This document shows, piece by piece, positions 1 to 15,460 of a stretch of 64,000 nt of DNA. Position numbers and translations under genes: made by a program. The notes below the pieces were generated by a model. The model searched no databases. It was not told the DNA's origin and saw nothing but the letters and a program-made list of their open reading frames with translations. Position 1 is the stretch's first letter, and every line of letters starts with the position of its first letter. The DNA is from Sinonovacula constricta (taxonomy: Eukaryota > Mollusca > Bivalvia > Cardiida > Solecurtidae). The stretch is from assembly GCA_007844125.1 (NCBI GenBank), contig CM017560.1, positions 1,358,401 to 1,422,400 of the forward strand, read 5' to 3'.

Positions 1-173
1 CCAGATGAAAGGGAAGCGATGTGTGTTCTTGGATTATCGGAGTCTTCTTTTGAGTCTTCATATTGCCGTCTGTACAAGCGGATACTGTCGACTCATTGCA
101 CGATTTATGCCCCTCGGTTCCTGTGGGTTTCAAGAGCTAGTCCTATATCCTATTTAATCCCCCTATAAGCACG
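1..173 (+). other. Open frame from window edge (57 codons), unidentified
   Basis: Frame 1 is open from base 1 to TAA at 171-173 and reads PDEREAMCVLGLSESSFESS and on. Composition is less AT-biased than the sequence after it. It could be the end of an exon or of a degraded mobile-element frame whose start is outside the window. No family was recognised. Confidence 0.2.

Positions 174-2915
<2,742 letters not shown>

Positions 2916-2978
<63 letters not shown>
2916..2978. repeat. (CT)n microsatellite
   Basis: About 31 CT dinucleotides inside a longer pyrimidine-rich strand (about 2880-3130). The polypyrimidine bias continues with CCCTCTC-like sequence downstream. Confidence 0.97.
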
Positions 2979-2981
<3 letters not shown>

Positions 2982-4033
2982 TCTCTCTCTCTTTGTGCCT
3001 CCCTTTTTCAGTCCCTCTCTCTTTCTGCCACCCACTTTCAGCCCCTCTCCATATTACTGTTTCTGTCTGTCCCCTACCCTCTATTTCAATGTATCCTTCT
3101 CTGTCTGACTCTGCCCTTCCCTTGATTTTTTTTTATATTTCAATGGCGCTATTGCGCCTGCCTCCCTCTTCTATTCCCCGATCTACTGTACGTACAATGT
3201 CTAAACTTGATAAACTATTATAAACAAATAGTTATTAAAACATTAAAGTGAAAGCTTCGAGTTAATATTCACTTGGTACAAATAAAGGCTGTGTTATATA
3301 GGCTTTGGTTAAAGTCTTAGTGGTTAGTTTGGGCCAGCACAGCATCTTTAAAGTTTAAAAGAATACATGCATTACGGAGGCTTATCTTTTCAAACATCTC
3401 AGTGAATTGTTACAACACAACGAGACTCGTACATGATTAATGTCCCTTTCAGAAGATTACGAATTTATCAGACATATTTAGGTTCACTTGAATGCTCAGC
3501 TTAGATATTGTGTTTTGCTTGAACATTTAACAAGGCTTTCTCCTATATTAGCTTATACTTCTTAAGATAACATTGTCATTTCGCATGTTTTTGTTTAAGG
3601 GTATGTATACACCTGAAAACGTTAACATGAAAATGTAAACTTAAAATATATTTCATATTCAGTTAACATTTGTTTTATTTGCGAGCCTGGTGTCTGATGT
3701 GTTAAACATAATCCGCTTTTGGTCGAACGGTGTGAAAGGTCGGCTAGCAGTGATTGAAAACATGTATATAGCACACTGAGTATTACAGCAACATTGGAAG
3801 CCATTGTCAAAGACGTTTATTTAATGATGAGAACAAATTCTAAGTTCAATGCTACTTGCCGATGAAAGTCTCGTTTTGATTGGGGGGGGGGGGGGTCAAT
3901 CTGACGCTATGGCGGTGTATGTTTTTCATTTGATGACATCAACATATGTTTTTTTTTACTTAAAACTACACGGGAAGCTAAGAAGTCGTATTGCTCGATA
4001 TTACAACAAATAGTGCAGACCTGAATAAGTCTG
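2979..4033. other. Non-coding stretch with a poly-G run
   Basis: No gene was seen. A run of about 14 G lies near 3881-3895. Confidence 0.55.
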
Positions 4034-4480
4034 CTACTTCTGGTACCTCACTTTGTCTTCACGTACTACTCCTGGTACCTCACTTTGTCTTTACGTACTA
4101 CTTCTGGTACCTCACTTTGTCTTCACGTACTACTCCTGGTACCTCACTTTGTCTTCACGTACTACTCCTGGTACCTCATTTTGTCTTTACGTACTACTCC
4201 TGGAACCTCACTTTGTCTTCACGTACTACTCCTGGTACCTCATTTTGTCTTCACGTACTACTTCTGGTACCTCACTTTGTCTTCACGTACTACTCCTGGT
4301 ACCTCACTTTGTCTTCACGTACTACTTCTGGTACGTCACTTTGTCTTCACGTACTACTCCTGGTACGTCACTTTGTCTTCACGTACTACTCCTGGTACCT
4401 CACTTTGTCTTCACGTACTACTCCTTGTACCTCACTTTGTCTTCACGTACTTCTTCTGGTACCTCACTTTGTCTTCACGT
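4034..4480. repeat. 32-bp minisatellite, about 14 copies
   Basis: Unit tactactcctggtacctcac plus tttgtcttcacg, repeated in near-perfect tandem over 447 bp. Because 32 is not a multiple of 3 and the unit lacks stops, all three + frames stay open. The apparent 150-190 codon frames here are a by-product, not genes. Confidence 0.97.
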
Positions 4481-4500
4481 TTTTGCTCAGCAGGAATAGA

Positions 4501-4894
4501 TTTTATGGTTGCATCCTACAGTTTGGACCAGGAAAGCGACAAGTAAATTAATGTTGCTTGTACAGTTTTCACGAAATGCTGTTTATTTATGTCCTACACC
4601 TATGAACAAATGAAACATAACACCTCAATCGTCATTACAAACATGTATTTTCTATCTGCGCAACGCTGCACAGTTAACTATTTAGTGCATACTAAGAAAA
4701 CAACGCGACCACGTACTTTTGAGATCACGATATGTCACCTTTCGACTAATCCGATCTGACGTCGATGTCTATTTTGGGAAGAAATCTCGATGGTACTTAT
4801 TTATAGATTTGGTAGGAATGAAAATATGTGTGATTTTAACGAGTCTTAATTGTCTTAAAATTGATATAGGTAAACTGTCTGGTCCTACCTTTCA
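4501..4894 (+). mobile_element. Family A element, copy A1 (diverged)
   Basis: Shares with other copies the left-end motif (atcctacagtttggacc), a central block (gtattttctatctg, then gagatcacgat and gacgtcgatgtctat) and the right end (gatataggtaaactgtc, then cctacct). Terminal motifs are inverted relative to each other. Flanks are degenerate rather than clean TTAA. It follows the 32-bp minisatellite directly. Confidence 0.6.
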
Positions 4895-5520
4895 GTTATA
4901 GTTTAAGAAAATCCACATTCACTATAGTTACCCCTGCTTGAGGATACATAATACTTTGGGCTGAAATCTTATGTTTTCTATTGTTCTCCTGTATGAACTT
5001 CCAATATAAACCAACTTTACTGTCCAAATACCAAACTACTTCGCTGACAATTAGATTAAAATTATGATTTTGATAATAGTGTACAAGTATTTACATTTAC
5101 TCTCCAAGAAAAACCGCTTAGTGACAATAGAACTTCTTGTGAGATCTGTAACAAGCAAAAACACAACGAGCACCTTTAAATCAGTCAAACGTCAGTTTCT
5201 GTCAAATGAGTTAATGAAACAAAAACAAATCAGCACTGTTTTCATTACAAATGGGTTAATTTATTGGTCTTTGCAAAGTATTATAATCGGTTTCTTGTCA
5301 GGTATGTTTGTTCTCCAATGATGGTTTAATTTGCAAACATTTTGTACCTGTTCAATTACGAGTTGTATATGCACAAGTAATGGAGTCGTTTGGTTTAATC
5401 ACCAAAATAATTGGATTTGAGATGAAGAAGACTGGAGGATTTAAAGAGGGTTTGTCTGAGAAACTTTCTTTCGGTCTTACGTTGTTGTTTTTTTCCTGCT
5501 AAAAGGATTTATCATTTCGA
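4895..5520. other. Non-coding stretch
   Basis: No supported gene. Small frames near 5064-5502 have no domain, splice or promoter support. Confidence 0.5.
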
Positions 5521-5535
5521 TCATCATCATCATCG

Positions 5536-5568
<33 letters not shown>

Positions 5569-5577
5569 ACAACAACG

Positions 5578-5649
<72 letters not shown>

Positions 5650-5773
5650 ACAACAACAACATCATCATCATTATCTTTTCATCATCATCATCAGCAGCAG
5701 CAGCGGCATCGTCATTATCATCATTATCCACACAAAACCATCATCATCACCATCATCACCATCGTCGTCATGA
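5521..5773. repeat. (ATC)n / (AAC)n trinucleotide tract
   Basis: Long runs of TCA with interspersed CAACAACAA and CAGCAGCAG blocks. The poly-Met/Asp frame on the opposite strand is a consequence of the repeat. Confidence 0.96.
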
Positions 5774-8350
5774 CACTTTAAGTACTGTTATCATTGCCCG
5801 CTTTTGCTGGATCAATCAATATATTAACAAAGCATTAGCTGTGTTCTTGATAACAGAAGCAATTAGAGAAATGCAGAAGCATAAATAAACTTTACCGGAA
5901 AAAAAATATATATGTAGAAAAGCGATGGCTTGAAATTCTTCAGATATCGAATATTTCATTACAGGGTCATTGTCAGACTGTAAGGTTGGGAGACGAACCT
6001 TGCACGTTACCTACTCACCGTAAGAACTTAATCCAGAAATCACTCGGCTTATCCCTCGAGGTTCGAGGATATCCTGTATCGACAGTTAGCCCCACGTCAA
6101 AACTGGCAACTACTTCCAGATGGCGTTTGAGTTCTAAGTGTCCAATGAGTCAGACGATAGCTTTCGTTTTCAAAATTGTCATCAAAGTGTTTTGAAAATA
6201 TAAAAGTTCTAATTTTTTTTTGTCAGATTGTTTAACAAATAAACAAATGTTGAATAGTTGGATACAATTCACTGGCGTCCTTTCAGAGCCGTAGTCAATC
6301 ACATAAAAAGGTTTTGTCTCCGCTATATACACTATGACTTGTTCATTTCATCATGATACGTCCCGTGTGTCAGCGATCCCTGAATGCAAGGCATGTGTGA
6401 GGTGCCACTACGAGGATACACTTGTAACGTGTCATAAATACAATAATCTCGATAAAGACTCTCTCTATGCCGTCTTCACAGTTTTTTTATGATTCGAGTT
6501 TTATGACATAATAGTAATATAGCCGTAAAGTGCGACATAAGTTCGCATTTCATCTACGAACAGCGATTGCACGTAAAGGGTTTTGTTTCGTGACTTATTA
6601 CCTTTCCAAGTTCAAATATTCTATTAAAAGTGACACTTCATAAATAGTGCATCAAACGATATTTTTGAGAAGCACCTTTGGTCATTAATCAACAAGTCAA
6701 GCACCTTTATGATCTTACGACTTTATCAAAGTGTCCGACACTTTAAAACAAGTCAACCTTTCACTAAACACTCTATCAGGTAGGTTGTAATTCCACATCA
6801 ACTCAGCACTCGTATTTCCAGACGTTGGATCACTGTACTATTTAACTTAAAAAGTTAACAGTTTGGTTATAAAATAAATATCCAACACTTATCAACTGAT
6901 TGTAAAAATTACACTGAGACGATTTTCTCTTTGTGGACGATGGGATATGAAATACTACGACTTTCGAACGTCTCCATACCGAGCTTCCATCAAGTCGTGA
7001 TTATTATAAACGATCAGCAATAGCTTCGCCCAGCCCGAGGTGTATCACTGTTACCTGTTATCCAACTTCTGGTTACTTTAAGACCTTCTGGAGTTCCCGT
7101 ATATATCATTTGTGGATCTTCTTACTACAACATTTATCCTGATGGAAGACTTGAACAAGCACTACGTGAGAAAAAAAGTAAAAAATCTAAATTTCTAAAA
7201 CCGTATTCCAAGTGAATTGTTCCTGGAGTAAAATAATACAGGTTATGTTATGTTAGAGCTAAAAGTGTGTAGGCAAACATACTTATAAATTCTTAAAGGG
7301 ACTGTATCGGTGTTTTGTAAACATTTATTTTGTTTTTCAGATTTACTACCAAATAGTACCACCACACCAATTGTCAACAAAGGTGAGCAAGGAAGAAGTA
7401 TGGGTAGATACCATCGGATTTTTGTACGATTTCATTCAAGTCTTATTGTGTTAGTCCATTGAAGAAAATTATTCAGCATGTTACTGTTCGACTTAATATT
7501 GCCCGTTGAACCTATTTTGGTGTCTATATGACAAATATACGTGTGCAAGCCCGAGTTGAGAACGTCACTAACGCTTTTTGTTAGGCATTTTTCATATTAT
7601 ATTGGTGATATAAAATCCGGTAGTAAAGCACATTTTCGATACAGTAAAAATTTAAATTTAACACACGAAAGTGCCGAAGCAGTCGACATAATTATAATCG
7701 CGCTTTTAATCTGTGTGTGTTTTTTAGACATGCGCACCGCATAATGCTTTTTGTTAAAACAAGCCTTCAGAAATGCAACAATTTCATCAATTTATTTAGC
7801 AATGTCGGAAACCAATCATCTAGTTTGACGTGGTTTTATAGTTTACATATAACATAGAAACCCACCGAGAAAACAGTTCCTTACTTTAAATGGTGACTGC
7901 AGGAGCTAAGTTGCAATTGTACACAATTAATGTAAACAGTGGTAAATGTTGACAATTATTTCCTTCATTATCATTTAGCTACAGCGCACCAATACATTAA
8001 AATCCCTCTAACGTTATCTAGAATATCTCATTTCGCCGTTTTAAATTGCCTTTTTATATTTTACACGTACGTGGCACAGGAAAACCCGCCCAATCTTAGT
8101 TTTAAACAACTACAAGTGGGTGCAAAGGCAGCACAGCTTGTGTATGAAACGTTAGTTGGGCAATCAATGGATATACTTGTATTATACACCGTTATCGGCC
8201 AGCATTTTCTTGTACATTAATTAAGCTAACAGAGTTTATCAAAATCCCCAAGTGTTTGTTTAAAGCAGATATCCGCTTCCTTCTATCAGCTGGCAACACG
8301 TATTAAAAATTATGTCTGATAGAATGACTTTATTTTTATTTCCGCTCATA
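5774..8350. other. Non-coding stretch with weak exon-like segments
   Basis: No convincing gene. Segments 7142-7165 (ATG to TAC then GTGAGA) and 7341-7382 (after a TTTTTCAG acceptor, before GTGAGC) have splice-like edges and compatible phase 0. They encode only 22 unremarkable residues. Confidence 0.35.
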
Positions 8351-8384
8351 GTGTGCGCGCGCGCACGCACGCACACACACACTA
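8351..8384. repeat. (GC)/(AC) alternating purine-pyrimidine tract
   Basis: gtgtgcgcgcgcgcacgcac followed by (AC)n, about 34 bp of strictly alternating purine and pyrimidine, a Z-DNA-prone sequence. Confidence 0.9.
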
Positions 8385-9877
8385 TCACAATAATAAATAA
8401 TAAAAGGCACATGCGGATTTTTAAAAAAATCAACGAATATCAAAAAAATAATTAAAGAAATTAAAAATTAAAAGATAAAAATACAAAAACATGAATCCAA
8501 AACCGCGACATCAGCTATATGAGTCAATATTACTCACAGGTGCATGTATTTAACATCAGCTGCTTACAAATAGTATTTGTTTGACTTTAGACAATAGGAA
8601 TGCATCAACCATTTTTGTTCAGTGAAACTTGTTTCGGTGAAGCTGTCTCATGTACCGTATTGTTTATAATTAACGTCATCGGGGGTAACGTTTAGATAAA
8701 AGTGCAGTTAGTTCAAGTTAGAAACAATCCAACATGAATTAACTACAGTATTGTCGTGTAAACTGGTAAAACACCACTTGATCCGGTCAGTGTCATCTAA
8801 GTGAGAAACTATAGAATTAAGAGGCACAGACGGACAGAGTGACTGACGTTAAAATATCAGTTGGTGTCTTGGTTTTTACAATAATATTTGTTAATATAAA
8901 ATATCAATCAATCGTGATTCTCCCTCCTCAACGCCGCATATCTTTTTGATTTTAAAAAAAAGATTTCGTTTTTATTTGGTTACTAAGTATCAAACGTTGT
9001 GAGACTACCCACTACTTAACGGTAGTGTTTATAAACAACATCATATATCGTTTTTGTGTGGAGAAAACGAACTGTACCTTCTATTCATAGACTGCCATTT
9101 TAATGCTGTATGACTATACTATGTTTAGCGGACTAATTGCACTAATAAGCCTTGTTGTTTAAATCTCTGTATGACGAACGTGCTTTCATGGCTTCTATAA
9201 TGCCGGTTTGTTGTAAGTGTTTTATAAAGACAGGCATTCGACTTTTTTTATACTTTTATTATTTCGGTATTATTTCAGCTCATTTTTGCATAACCATACA
9301 CCATGCAGCAGTTTATTAACGACACGTACTGTATTATGATTACGTTCACAATAATGGTTGCGCGGGCTAGCTAATTTGTCATGCGGCGGCCTTTTGAATG
9401 GTATGTCATTTCAACTCTAAAGTGTGTTGACAAGCAAACACAGATAAGTAGTTTAGTACGTGAGGAGATGGTCTCATAAAAGCTCACTATCCGCATCATA
9501 ATAAGCATACGTTACAAGTTAATCATATTTTGTGAAAAAGAATAATGTTGTTTGGTTTTATAAATTGCTGTAAGGAACAAACATGATGGCAGGTTCTAAT
9601 ATGACAGGAAATAAAACCTGTGAACTAAGCATGAAATATTAATATTAATTAATAGACGAATCTGTGTTTAAATTTACTTTTAATGGACAGCGTCAATGAA
9701 ACAGTAATAACATGCACGTTAATAAAATTAAAATGAACGCGTAATAAAAGCATTGGTACTCACTGCTTCGGACAAGGGGTAGCGGTATATAAATAAACTG
9801 TTGTTATATGCGTTCCTTCTCAAACTAAACAACACCGTCTCAGTATTGTGGACATAAGCAAAAGGTTAAGAGTCAGA
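8385..9877. other. Non-coding AT-rich stretch
   Basis: No gene or repeat was recognised. Confidence 0.5.
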
Positions 9878-10412
9878 TCACAGCAGCACAGCAAAACGTA
9901 ACCGGTGTGAGGAGTATTGCGAGAGGTGTTCGTGTGTTACATCACACGTCAATCGGAACTCCTCGGGTAATTCCGTCCTCGGGACAATCATCCATCGGAT
10001 GTTTCTGGTACAGAAATCACGATCGTTTTGTTCGCCGGAAGTCGGAAGAATATGCCTAAAATGTAGTTTGCACAAAACACAATGGCGTCGTTTGACAGCT
10101 GTGTGTTTGCTGCGCCGATTAAATCAAACTTGGATGATTTAAATTTGAAGCAGCCAGAAATAGAAGTTTTGCATGCATCGTACTATAGTGAGCTGTCATC
10201 CGAGCTGCCATCTTTGTTTTGACGCCTGTCACAAAAGAAGTTCCATTTAGGAAAATGGCCGAATTAATCCGACTACTTACATACATCCGGCAGATGATTC
10301 GTGAAGTATCCGAGGTGTTCCGATTGATCACACGTATCCCCGTTTTACCGGATGATGTATATATGCGCTCGAGAGGTTGTGTATTTATTTCGATGTGCAT
10401 TAAGTGTTGCAT
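9878..10412. other. CpG-richer block with overlapping short frames
   Basis: GC and CpG content are visibly higher than in the flanks. The + strand has ATG at 10082 opening 46 codons (MASFDSCVFAAPIKSNLDDL and on, stop 10220-10222). A second short frame (MAELIRLLTYIRQ) starts at 10255. Long frames overlap on the - strand. It could be a promoter/first-exon region or an old mobile-element remnant. No product can be named. Confidence 0.25.
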
Positions 10413-11756
10413 TTTATAATCACATTTGCATATAGTTTACGCAGGGTAGGCATACTAATGTAAACATTTTATTATTTTGCTATTATGTATTTCTGCCTAT
10501 CGTTTCACATCATATCATAGAAATGCGTTGAACTACTTTTTGTCACGCTAGAAATAATTGTATTTTGTGCGGTCGGCTGCATTTCCGTGAAGCTTTAACA
10601 CTGTAACGCTGAGTATACAAATATTTGATCCTGACCGCATCTGTCTAAGGTTTGGCTTTTCTGTTTTAATTAAGCACCACTTTCTGGAAAATTACCATAT
10701 ATTATATCTGCAGTAAGTGCTAGTATTTAGACTAATGGAAAGGTACAGCAATCGCACAATTTAAGGAGCACTTTACAACTGAAAGTAACGATTCGCTGCA
10801 CCTTTTGGTAGCCCTTGGATCGCCAGTAATGGCCGCGCTGGAGTATATTATCACGGTTTCATACACGTGCGTTGATGAACTATCAAACATTCATTCATGT
10901 TTTGGTCCGCAACAAAATATGTCTATAATCCGATTGATGAAAAAAAATAAAACACTAAAGAACAATGAAAATGACCATTACTTCTAACCACAATATAGAC
11001 AAACAGTAAACAAATTCACAAATACTGTATTTCTTGCAGTGAGAATATTATAAAACAACTTTATATTAACCAAATATGAAAGAAAACAAGCCAAGTAAAA
11101 TCCTATAGCTTATACACTGTACAGAATAAGAAAACGGATAGGAAGAAAATGAATGTTTTTACTGAAAAACAATGCACCTCTTTACTTTGTAATACTTAAA
11201 ATAAGCTTACCTATTAAAAATGTTGCCCTCCTTCCGTCGGAAAACTCAAACTTTAAAATCAATATATGTACTTCTGTGCAGGTGTAATAAGTCTATATAT
11301 AAGTGGTCTTGCTAAACATTTATAAGTGATTATATTCCTAAGGATGAAATTATACGTATCATACTCCACAATTTCACAAATAGTTACTGAACACAACTTA
11401 GCAACTAACAAACATCATAGATTCGTGACATAGTATTTCAAATGTTAGCCATGCACATGTACGAAAGAAATAAAGTAAAGTGTATTCCGTTGATTGGCTC
11501 GTGTCAGCACCGTTGTTACGTCATAGGACACGGTAAGATCTCGCTATCATGGGAGTTGTTCACGCTCCTGGCCGACCTACCCTTGTCAGATTGGCCATTG
11601 ACTCCGGCCTGACTGTTATAAACACAGAACTGACCGGACAACCGGTGGAATGTTTGACACAGAGCCACCAACACTGACATCGCCACCATACATGTACATG
11701 GAAACGTGCAAGTGGATTGTTCAATACAAACAAGGATTTATTGTAAAATATTGAAT
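10413..11756. other. Non-coding stretch
   Basis: No supported gene. A 42-codon frame at about 11549-11677 (MGVVHAPGRPTLVRLAIDSG) is GC-richer than its flanks but has no recognised domain. Confidence 0.45.
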
Positions 11757-12532
11757 TTAAAGATGGAATCCGACATTTGGACCAGATTTTTTGTCTAAAA
11801 GATTTTTTTACCGGATAAGATCCCGCGAAATGCCGTTTATTCATATGTCATATGTTTTATCATTATCTCACCAGAGGGCGTGCTACACAAGTTTCGCTTA
11901 CACCTCTGTCAACGCCGGGAAAAGTAGTTCTCATACACGTGATATTCTATCGTCACATGTCGCAAAATAGTTCCCCAAATATTTGGGTTAAAATATATCT
12001 TAAACATTGTTCTAAAAAAATAAAAATACCCATTTTCATTTTAAGTAAAATATACAGAGATCAAAATAATCTCACGAGCATTTTATTCATTATTTATATT
12101 TTGTACAAGAATCTTGTACACCGGGCGTTGACAGAGGTGTAAGCGAAACTTGTGTAGCACGCCCTCTGGTGAGAGAATGATGTTTTATGTGAAATGCGCA
12201 GCATAACACCCCAATTGTCATAACAAATACGTATTTTCTATCTGAGAAAGCCACTGACCATCTACCTTTTAGATCACGATAATAACATCATGCTCAACGA
12301 AGGCATTATCTATTTTTAGCAAATATCCCCATCGTCCTTAATTAATAGCTATGAAAAGATTAAACATTTAGAGCGAGTTTTCTTTTTCACGATAAGTGCT
12401 GTCTAACAAGTGAGGTAGTATTGACTTTTTCAAGTGTAAGTGTATGCAGAATTATGTCCACTTTCCCCCAAACAAGGGTAAGGTTTTATTATTTGTATTT
12501 GATATAGGAAAACCGCCGGAAAGCACCTTTAA
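11757..12532 (+). mobile_element. Family A element, copy A2, TTAA-flanked and interrupted
   Basis: TTAA at 11757-11760 and 12529-12532 flank inverted ends (agatggaatccgacatttgg left; RC of the right end aggtgctttccggcggtttt). Removing the nested 319-bp insertion and its duplicated site leaves about 440 bp, the usual size for this family. TTAA target duplication is typical of piggyBac- or Kolobok-type non-autonomous elements; the superfamily is not proven. Confidence 0.72.
11861..12179. mobile_element. 319-bp inverted-repeat transposon (MITE) with 9-bp target duplication
   Basis: 59-bp terminal inverted repeats (11861-11919 and 12121-12179) with two mismatches; ends read cattatctcaccagagggcg. 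The 9-bp direct repeat atgttttat flanks it (11852-11860 and 12180-12188). The interior is AT-rich and has no transposase. A 9-bp duplication with long TIRs fits Mutator-like elements, but the family is not certain. Confidence 0.92.
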
Positions 12533-15414
12533 AATCAGAATGTGTATCGACAATTTCACGCCCTTTTATAATCGATTTTTGGCTTAATCATTTTAAGCGC
12601 ATATCACTTTGTGATTTTATGAAGTTAATTTTAACAATATCTAAATATTGCTTTTTAAAAAGGGAGTTATCATTTTTAAGTGCAATCTGAATTTCTGTCC
12701 ATTACTGGCAAAGAAATGAAAGGTAGCAACAATATGTTTTAAAATCGAAACAACACTCACAATTTTGTGTGATGTAAAGAAATGGGATCTAGGCCTTATA
12801 TAAAATGAAAATAATAAAACCTAAATAGTTAGAATTGTCCCCTTACACTTATATTTCTACAATATGGCAGGTCATCTCCATGAAGCATAGAAACGTCAAC
12901 ACCTAATCTCGGACGATTTCTGACGATATTTTAATGACACGGGTTACAATCCTTTTGTTCGATTTGTCGCTGGTTACGTAAAAGTGCTTTAAATTCAGAG
13001 ATTCATCACACCCAGGATAGACAGACACGCAGAATGTGCCGAGGCAAGCCAGATACAAATTCGTAACCTCAGTGGACAAAAGCCAAGAAAGTGGTATGGA
13101 AACAGAACTATTAGCGCCTGTTTAAAGGAATCAGTAGCAGTTCTTAGATTTCATTCGCAACACTCGGTGGGCCTGTCGTAGGCCTGTCATGTGACTCGGA
13201 TGAAGCCGACTACCTGTAAGAAAAAGGGACACTGGCTTATATCACAGGTGACATACGCACTACTGACAACAGTCTATCTCTCATAAAATAGCTATAAAAG
13301 TCCATGTCGTTAAAATATATGGAAATAATCTACATGTTTTATATAAAACGTTTTCCCTGAAATAATTATTTTGAGTCAATGGTCACGGTTTAGACCTTTT
13401 GATGTGTGTAATGTGTTTTCACGTTTTTATTTTGAAATTTGTTTCATTGAGAGACCATGTATTTGGCTGTCACCCTTGTTCTGCGATAGTCTACCATTTA
13501 CATTTTCGACATTTTCGATCGCTGGTCTATAAAGTTCGGCGAATGAACGAATTAGACAAGTGATGCGACGGTTTGCGGTGTCAACCAGTATGCGCCGATT
13601 GTGTGATGACGTCGCATCTAACTCTCAGACAAAAACACTCCAGTAGCGATCAGAATGAATCACCGAGATGTTTGAAAAAGCACCTTCACAAAAAAGAACA
13701 ATAATAAGAAGCTGAGTAGAGCTGCTAGCCCATCTGACATAGTTGCTGAGATACACAAACACACATCCGAGGCTGGAGTATCGTTTATAGGAAAATATGA
13801 TACCAAGTCAAAGGTAGCGGGAGACGTATCCAGCCAAAATGGATACAAAGCTTCATAGTTTGTCCATACACCATACAAATTTATAGGTCAATTGGTGATG
13901 CACTCAATAGGGGAGACTATCGTGACTACGAGCTGGTTGACCAGGTAATGAACAACATGGCGGATGTCGTGATAGACCTTATCAGAATACAAGTTTAAAT
14001 CTATGATATGCAGTATTTCGAAATGCCCGGCAGAAGAACTACAGCCGACATTTTTTATCATTCAACAGCCGCGCATTAAAACATTATACAGCCAGAATGA
14101 AGTGATTGGGATTCGTTGACCTTGTAAAGGCTTCCGGTCAAAGGAAAGTAAAATGGTGTGTGGTTGATCTGGCAATTTATGACACCTCTTTAGAAGCTCC
14201 GATAGATAGAGTCTTGAAATGTATAAGACACTTACCTGCAATGTTTACAACGTATATTTAATCCCTTTAAACTACGATCCATCTAAGAAAAATACATATA
14301 AAAATGTTTTTAGCATTATAAAACCTTTTTTACGCTCAAAAATATCCACCAAGCTCGGTCATTTCCGTCGCTATTTTTTGACGTTAGAATTACCTTTATA
14401 CGGATTTTGATTAGCGAAGAAAGCATTGTAAATGCCATTTACTCTAAGCAGAAACATATGTAGTTTTTCGACTTGACTTTACTTAATAACTTAATAATGG
14501 TTAGACTTCAGATGTACAATTGGCTGTTGAAGGCAATATGTGAGTGTACCGATACCAAATTGGTATCATTGACGCCGCCATTGAGAGCGGTGCCTCTTAT
14601 GGAATGCATTTTTATGGGGATGATAGTGTAGCAGTCAATAACACGATGTCGCAGTTGTTCTGTCTGTTGCCTTATTAGATGATTGTGTGACCGTGTCAGT
14701 AGGACATGCAAATGATTACAAAAATAAATCATATCCATGCCTGGTCTAATTAGCACGTCTAGGTATGCCCTCTGTTGACACACATCGGAACCTTTGATAA
14801 CCATTGTGTGTCAAACCTGGAGGCGTAACACTCCAATTTTACACATTCAGTTTTAATTGAATCATAAAATGATACAAATGTGCTTACTTGCACATACTAA
14901 TGCATTGTTCAGAATAATCTACACGCAAATATATAAGTGCAATCAAAATCACCAAATACGACGCTTTTATGACGTTTTTACATCACTGCCAAATGCCGAT
15001 TTCGGTCACTAAAGCTATGGAAACTAAATAAAATTTAGAAAACAACAACAGCAACAACAACACCTTAACATTGCTTGTTATGTTGTCGTATTTGAGCTGT
15101 CAACTGGAAGGGCAACATGGAACAAACAAATAATAAGCCGGTTCTTTGTACCCGATTGTAGCCTTGTTATATGTAGTACTGGTATTATTTGATCTCCTAA
15201 TTTTGAGAATGTAAAATAAACTGATAAGAAAAATGCATCAGCTGCCATTGTCAATTATGCACTTTATATCAAGCCTTCTGCCGAGCTAAGTAGACAGATA
15301 TTAATGCAATATTCACGACAAATGGACATTGTATGCAAATGGCTGCAAAACAGTGCAGTATGCAAAAAATAGCCAGACGTGGTCGTAGTACGCATTCACA
15401 CGTTGTTTCAGGAC
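12533..15414. other. Non-coding stretch upstream of gene 1
   Basis: No gene was supported. A moderately GC-richer block near 13500-14150 has only short frames. The promoter of gene 1 should lie at its right end, but no TATA or initiator was assigned with confidence. Confidence 0.45.
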
Positions 15415-15460
15415 ATGGCGAGTTGTATTGGTGCTTGTGTTTGTTTGCTGTTCGCTACTG
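15415..15460 (+). CDS. Gene 1 exon 1 (signal peptide)
   Basis: ATG at 15415 opens 15 codons plus one base (MASCIGACVCLLFAT), followed by the consensus donor GTGAGT. The hydrophobic leader and phase 1 end fit exon 2 exactly. The joining codon is GTG, and the peptide continues LPVYG. This exon is too short to stand out on its own; the support is the phase match and the signal-peptide character. Confidence 0.75.

Noticed and set aside
4034..4551. Long overlapping open frames of 148-186 codons on + strand
   Set aside because: They arise from a stop-free 32-bp tandem repeat in all three frames; no start context, splice sites or non-repeat coding sequence.
5477..5731. 84-codon Met/Asp-rich frame on the - strand
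   Set aside because: Direct translation of an ATC trinucleotide repeat.
11549..11677. 42-codon frame containing IDSG, reminiscent of an aspartic protease motif
   Set aside because: The short match is not the D-T/S-G context of retropepsins, and no other retroelement sequence is adjacent.
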